Positions 60,701 through 64,000 of a stretch of 64,000 bases of DNA are shown in pieces. The DNA lies in contig NC_080041.1 in assembly GCF_012489685.1 (NCBI RefSeq), positions 104,563,760 through 104,627,759 on the forward strand. Direction: 5' to 3'. A program made the position numbers and the translations under genes. Every line of letters starts with the position of its first letter. The stretch's first letter is position 1. The DNA is from Lotus japonicus. Its lineage: Eukaryota; Streptophyta; Magnoliopsida; Fabales; Fabaceae. The notes under the pieces were generated by a model. It did not search any database. It saw only the letters and a program-made list of their open reading frames with translations, and had not been told where the DNA came from.

Positions 60701-63689
60701 AAACATCCTCTACCACCTTTAGGAGGACATGTTTTGGCAGAAGCTAGTAACAAAGAAGCAAAGAGGTCTGAACAATCACTAATGTCTAGTGTCTCAACGC
60801 TTATGTTTAGCTGTTGCACGATGCTTACAAGTTCATATCCTGTTCAGGTACTGTTTAGTCTATCCAATTTATGTTCCTTCAATAGTCAGTTCTGTGTGCT
60901 TCTTAATTTGGGATAAGTATGATGAAAAGCAATATGACATGAAATGTCAGGTAAATGTACCTGTACCCTCGATATTGGCCCTTGTTGAGAGAATTTTGAT
61001 GGTAAATGGCTCTTTGCCACAAATGTCTTTTCCATTCATGACCTCAACGCAGCAAGAGAACATCTGTTCAGAACTTCCAGTTTTGCACTTAAGTAGCATG
61101 GAATTGCTTATGGCTGCCTTAAAGGGCAGCGGAAGGTATGACTGCATGATATCCTTACCTTGTCCTTTCAAAAGAAAAATGGGCTAAATGGGAAAATGAA
61201 ATGAGAAAGGGGTTTATAAATGAAATGTACAATTCTTGGAACCTTGACACCAGAGAATTGTGGGTTTGGTCTTTTATTTTAATGCCATTAAGACTGATTG
61301 CTATCTTAATGTGTCTTCTATCATCTATAGAGTGCGCCTTGCACGATTATGGTGTCTCATTCCTGTTCCCATGCACGGTTTCCTTGTTCTTTCTAACATA
61401 TGTCTTTTATGTATTTATTTCTTGAAATAATTCAGAATTCTACTTATTGCCCATATTTGTCTTGCAGTCAACTATTACCACATGCTGCCTCTATTGCGCG
61501 TATCATCACACAGTACTTCAAGACATGTGCATTGCCTGAATTAAGGATTAAGGTCTATTCAGTGACAAAGACTCTGCTCATATCCATGGGTGTTGGTATA
61601 TGAAATTTCTAAATTAAGTTTCTTTTACATTGGTATTATCTTGTTAAAAAGTTTGGGCATTGGAAAATCATTTTCTTTTTTATTCTTTTCATATTCTTTG
61701 GTACTTTGTTTTGATTATTTTAGAGATATAGTTACTCTCCCCCTAATTGTACTTTGTCACATTTCATATCTGTTGGTGGTTACTCATCAACCACTTTGAA
61801 CATATGTGGATATTTTTATTTTTTTACCTAGAACTCCTTTGTGCAACTTTCCTTTTTATTTTATATCAAACAGAAAAACATTTACAGGTAGAGAAAGGGC
61901 CAGTGAAATGGAGGAAAGAGATGCATGAGGCTAAGTGTCTTAAATTTTAGTTCAAACGCCCTGTTTTGGTTTCACATTTTCTGAAGTGACCTCACTTGTA
62001 CTCAGAGCTTAATAAAATAGTGAACCAAACCATAAAAAAAGGTGGTATGGTACTGTCCGTCATAGTTGTCCAACACATGAGGATTGAAGTGTTTCAAAAA
62101 ATGAGACCAAATGTGGCGTTTTAAAAAGTAGGGACTGTTGTTTTTATGATAAGATAGGATTAGATTTGAGATATGTTTTGTCATGATAAGATTAGTTATG
62201 GTGGTAGGTTTTCCAATGCATGCATCTCACGTGCTCCCTGCTTTCGCGGCCGCACCACCACAGTGTTGGAAACCCTAATCATTTACCCTTGGTGGTTTTG
62301 CGTCTGTCTTCGTTTTTTCTTCGTATTTGTTAAGATCAGGTCCCCCACATTGAGTACAGATGTGACCAAATAAGTCCTAATACAGGCTAAAGCAATCCTC
62401 ACCCTTGGGCTAGCTTCTGGAGTAGAGTTAAGCCTAATCCGAATTCTAAGATGATACCAGAGCCCATCCTAGATCTATTTATTGGCCACCCATAAATGGA
62501 CCATCCACTGATGTCCAGTCGTGCAAACTTCACGCTTCAAATGTTTAGCCTAGGTGTGAAGGCGGTGTGTTAAGGTCCCATATTGACTAGAGATATGGCC
62601 AAATGAGTCCTAGTAAATGCTAGAGCAATCCTCAAACTAGATTTTGGGGTAGAGTTAGGCCCAATCTGAATTCTAAGAGTATTCAACATTCGGACTAATG
62701 GGATACCGCCTTGATGGCGGCTACTACCTTCAATGAGCCCAACTTGTTTGGACTACTCTCAAGGCTCTTAAGATTTAAGAAGCCGAGTCACATTGAAGTG
62801 ACAGCCCTTAACAAGGATTGCTCTGAAGTTTGAGGCTTGGGATGATGAAGACTCCCTCATTATGACATGGCTACGGCACTATATGACTTCGGAGATCAGC
62901 CCCTCAATTGCATGTTCTTTGCTACTGCAAAGGCTTGGGATGACAAAGATAAAATTAGACTTGTGACATGTTTTGTTATCATAAGATTATTTATGGTAGT
63001 TACTATGATGTTATCATGTACCAGAGGGGATTAATTTTGTAGATAATATTTGAGATAGAATAGGAAACCTATTGTTGAGATATACCAGGGCACATATCTA
63101 TATATTGTACTTCTAAGTCATGTGTAATAATAATACACATCAATCATATTGTCAATTAGAAAATATTATTCATTTCAACTGGGACTAAAACCTACCGTTT
63201 CATGTAATAATGTTTGTTTTCTCCTTTTTTTTTCCCATATACTGTTTCAACAACTTTATTTATAGACTATTGATGTTTCTTTCCTTTTTCAGTCACTTTC
63301 TATATGCTCCAATTTCATTTGTTCCCTTTCCTAGCTGTTTGAATAAGCCATGTTTAATTTGACATACATAATGGCTTTTACTGATTAAATCATCCTGAAC
63401 AGGAATTGCTATGTACCTCGAGCAGGAAGTAGTCAACAATGCTATTGCTGATCTGAGTACCATTGAGAATAAGAATGGTGTCACATTGAATTGTTCAAAT
63501 TCAGGCGTCTCTATTGGAGTGCCACCGCCAACAAATCATAGAAAAAGGAAGCATATCAGTAAAGCTGGTTCTCTTCAGGAGCATGTCGAAAGTGCTGGTT
63601 TAGGAGTGAAAGATCCCAAGAACCGTCCACTAACTCCAATTTCTCTGAGGATAGCTGCACTCGAGGCAATAGGAGCTCTCCTTTCTGTG
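54718..63689 (+). CDS. PELP1/RIX1-like ribosome-biogenesis protein (At1g30240-like), 5' part
   Basis: Ten exons lie in the window: 54718-55077, 55153-55217, 55437-55542, 58148-58237, 59360-59419, 60453-60582, 60657-60847, 60951-61135, 61468-61595, 63403-63689, with a donor (GTATGT) at 63690; the gene continues past the window end. All junctions are GT-AG and in frame, giving 534 residues. It matches the plant protein with a RIX1 N-terminal domain: helical repeats through FDHFVDDMNDVELKPRLLD, WAGISLLGVTCQECS, VASCASISALFARL, and VYSVTKTLLISMGVG. A basic RKRKH cluster in the last exon may be a nuclear signal. In yeast and animals RIX1/PELP1 works in a nucleolar complex that processes the 60S precursor; the plant role is inferred. 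Introns 3, 4 and 9 are enlarged by TRIM and copia debris. Confidence 0.88.
55895..56215. mobile_element. LTR-like insertion in PELP1-like intron 3
   Basis: It begins just after a TRIM LTR end read backwards (TCTTAGAATTCGG near 55898). It has TATAAATACTGTAATCTCTC near 56116 and CAATGAAATTCAGTTG near 56160, a promoter plus leader arrangement as in short copia LTRs. Ends and duplication are not resolved. It probably split an older TRIM copy. Confidence 0.4.
56215..56430 (-). mobile_element. TRIM family copy, reverse orientation
   Basis: Read on the minus strand it holds the family order: LTR end (GAATTCTAAGA), primer-like TGGTATTAAAGC, the GGCCACTCATA / CAAATGTCTAGTC interior, then a second LTR start (TAAGGTCCAACATTGAC, GATATGGCCAAA). 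Degraded, no duplication found. Confidence 0.6.
57228..57945 (+). mobile_element. Tandem TRIM array (LTR-interior-LTR-interior-LTR)
   Basis: Partial LTR ending at 57271, primer site TGGTATGGGAGCC from 57272, interior, LTR2 57384-57507, a good primer site TGGTATCAGAGTC from 57508, second interior interrupted by a 256-bp insert (57583-57838), and the start of LTR3 at 57883. Shared LTRs between successive units are what recombination between TRIM copies produces. Confidence 0.7.
57583..57838. mobile_element. TIR-bounded insertion nested in the TRIM array
   Basis: Ends ATAATAGA and TCTATTAT are perfect 8-bp inverted repeats; the 3-bp GCA is duplicated at 57580-57582 and 57839-57841. Inside are a GA-rich run (57605-57655) and CTAACTG repeats (57778-57822). 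Read on the minus strand it looks LTR-like (TATA box, CT-rich leader), so its class is unsure. Confidence 0.6.
58330..58490 (+). mobile_element. TRIM LTR remnant
   Basis: Contains CAAATGTCCAGTTCTGG, then TGTTAAGATCTCACATAGAC and GCTTCTGGGGTAGAGTTAGG: the tail of a TRIM interior and most of an LTR. A further piece lies at about 58975-59035 (TGTTGAGATCCCAAATCGAC). Confidence 0.6.
58596..58790 (+). pseudogene. Copia pol 3' end (RNase H tail) fragment
   Basis: Reads YLSSNPNFHEWTKHKELDYH, FIRENILSG, TKDQRADIFTKSL and a stop at 58790, the standard C-terminal end of copia polyproteins. It sits alone in intron 4 of the PELP1-like gene; no upstream pol remains. It differs from the copia element in kanadaptin. 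Confidence 0.8.
62328..62678 (+). mobile_element. Complete TRIM element in PELP1-like intron 9
   Basis: A 351-bp element. LTRs at 62328-62451 (TGTTAAGATC...ATTCTAAGA) and 62568-62678 (TGTTAAGGTC...ATTCTAAGA), primer-like TGATACCAGAGCCC from 62452, and the perfect 5-bp duplication GTATT at 62323-62327 and 62679-62683. No coding capacity. It is the best copy of the family also seen at 56215, 57228, 58330 and 58975. Confidence 0.88.
62826..62945 (+). pseudogene. Copia gag fragment
   Basis: Reads KFEAWDDEDSLIMTWLRHYM then degrades, clearly like the gag N-terminal region of the copia element at 33376 ([16 protein letters not shown]). Similar words at 62173-62208 and 62968-63003 (ATGTTTTGTYATSATAAGATTA) on either side suggest remains of its LTRs, with the TRIM inserted between. 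Confidence 0.6.
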
Positions 63690-64000
63690 GTATGTATATG
63701 AAATAACTAATGATGTTCTTTTGTCAACCATTCCCTACCTTCAATGGCTATTCATACTTCATAGTTTGCATTGTTGTTATGGGTAGGTGGAAAGGGAAAA
63801 ACATAAATAAGTAACTATTGATATTTTAGGCAAAACACACTGGCTTGTTACTCTTACTGTACTTATAGACTAAGCCCAGTGCCATAACTCCAAATGTGAT
63901 AGGTCCAAACCATGGAGGCAGTTAGGCGATTCCTAGTAGTTAGGTTTAGGGTTTTAGTCTTTTAGGCAACTTCCTTTTATTCTTGAACTAATGGAAACTG
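63690..64000 (+). other. Intron 10 of the PELP1-like gene (incomplete)
   Basis: Begins with a GTATGT donor at 63690; no acceptor or further exon is evident before the window ends. Confidence 0.6.

Overview
The window is nuclear DNA of a flowering plant, a eudicot and most likely a legume. It is AT-rich, has many short exons with GT-AG introns, carries plant-type transposable elements (copia, long solo LTR, TRIM, SINE, MULE-type MITE, Helitron), and every recognised protein has a close Arabidopsis counterpart. The legume assignment rests on overall feel of genes and repeats and is an inference.

Layout, left to right: an F-box/kelch protein gene like At5g15710 (minus, 371-1687); a three-exon CYSTM-type small protein gene (minus, 4908-5829); a repeat-rich stretch (about 2.4-12.1 kb) with a SINE, a 2,970-bp solo LTR, a copia-LTR-like remnant, a foldback with a nested poly-A retroinsertion and an RNase H pseudogene; a 19-exon organellar phage-type RNA polymerase gene RPOT (plus, 12915-23817); a 12-exon kanadaptin-like FHA gene (minus, 25404-42969) whose introns hold a Helitron, a nearly intact copia element and a TRIM; GUN1 (plus, 45065-48401); an EMB2076-type PPR gene (minus, 49706-52791); and the first ten exons of a PELP1/RIX1-like ribosome-biogenesis gene (plus, 54718 to beyond the window end), whose introns are loaded with copies of one TRIM family.

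The exon models were built by hand. For RPOT, kanadaptin, GUN1, EMB2076, CYSTM and the PELP1-like gene every exon joins in frame at a GT-AG pair and the joined protein reads through to the family's C terminus (or to the window edge). Three of the genes (RPOT, GUN1, EMB2076) belong to organelle gene expression or chloroplast-to-nucleus signalling. They lie on different strands with separate promoters, so this looks like ordinary neighbourhood and not an operon-like unit.

The most notable things are structural: several TE insertions with perfect target-site duplications that can be read base by base, a copia element with LTRs differing at one base but a pol region broken in three places, a Helitron carrying foreign exon fragments 33 bp from a host splice site, a tandem TRIM array with a nested insertion, and a small CYSTM gene split into two 49-nt end exons that ORF scanning alone would miss. 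I saw no evidence for a wholly new biological system.
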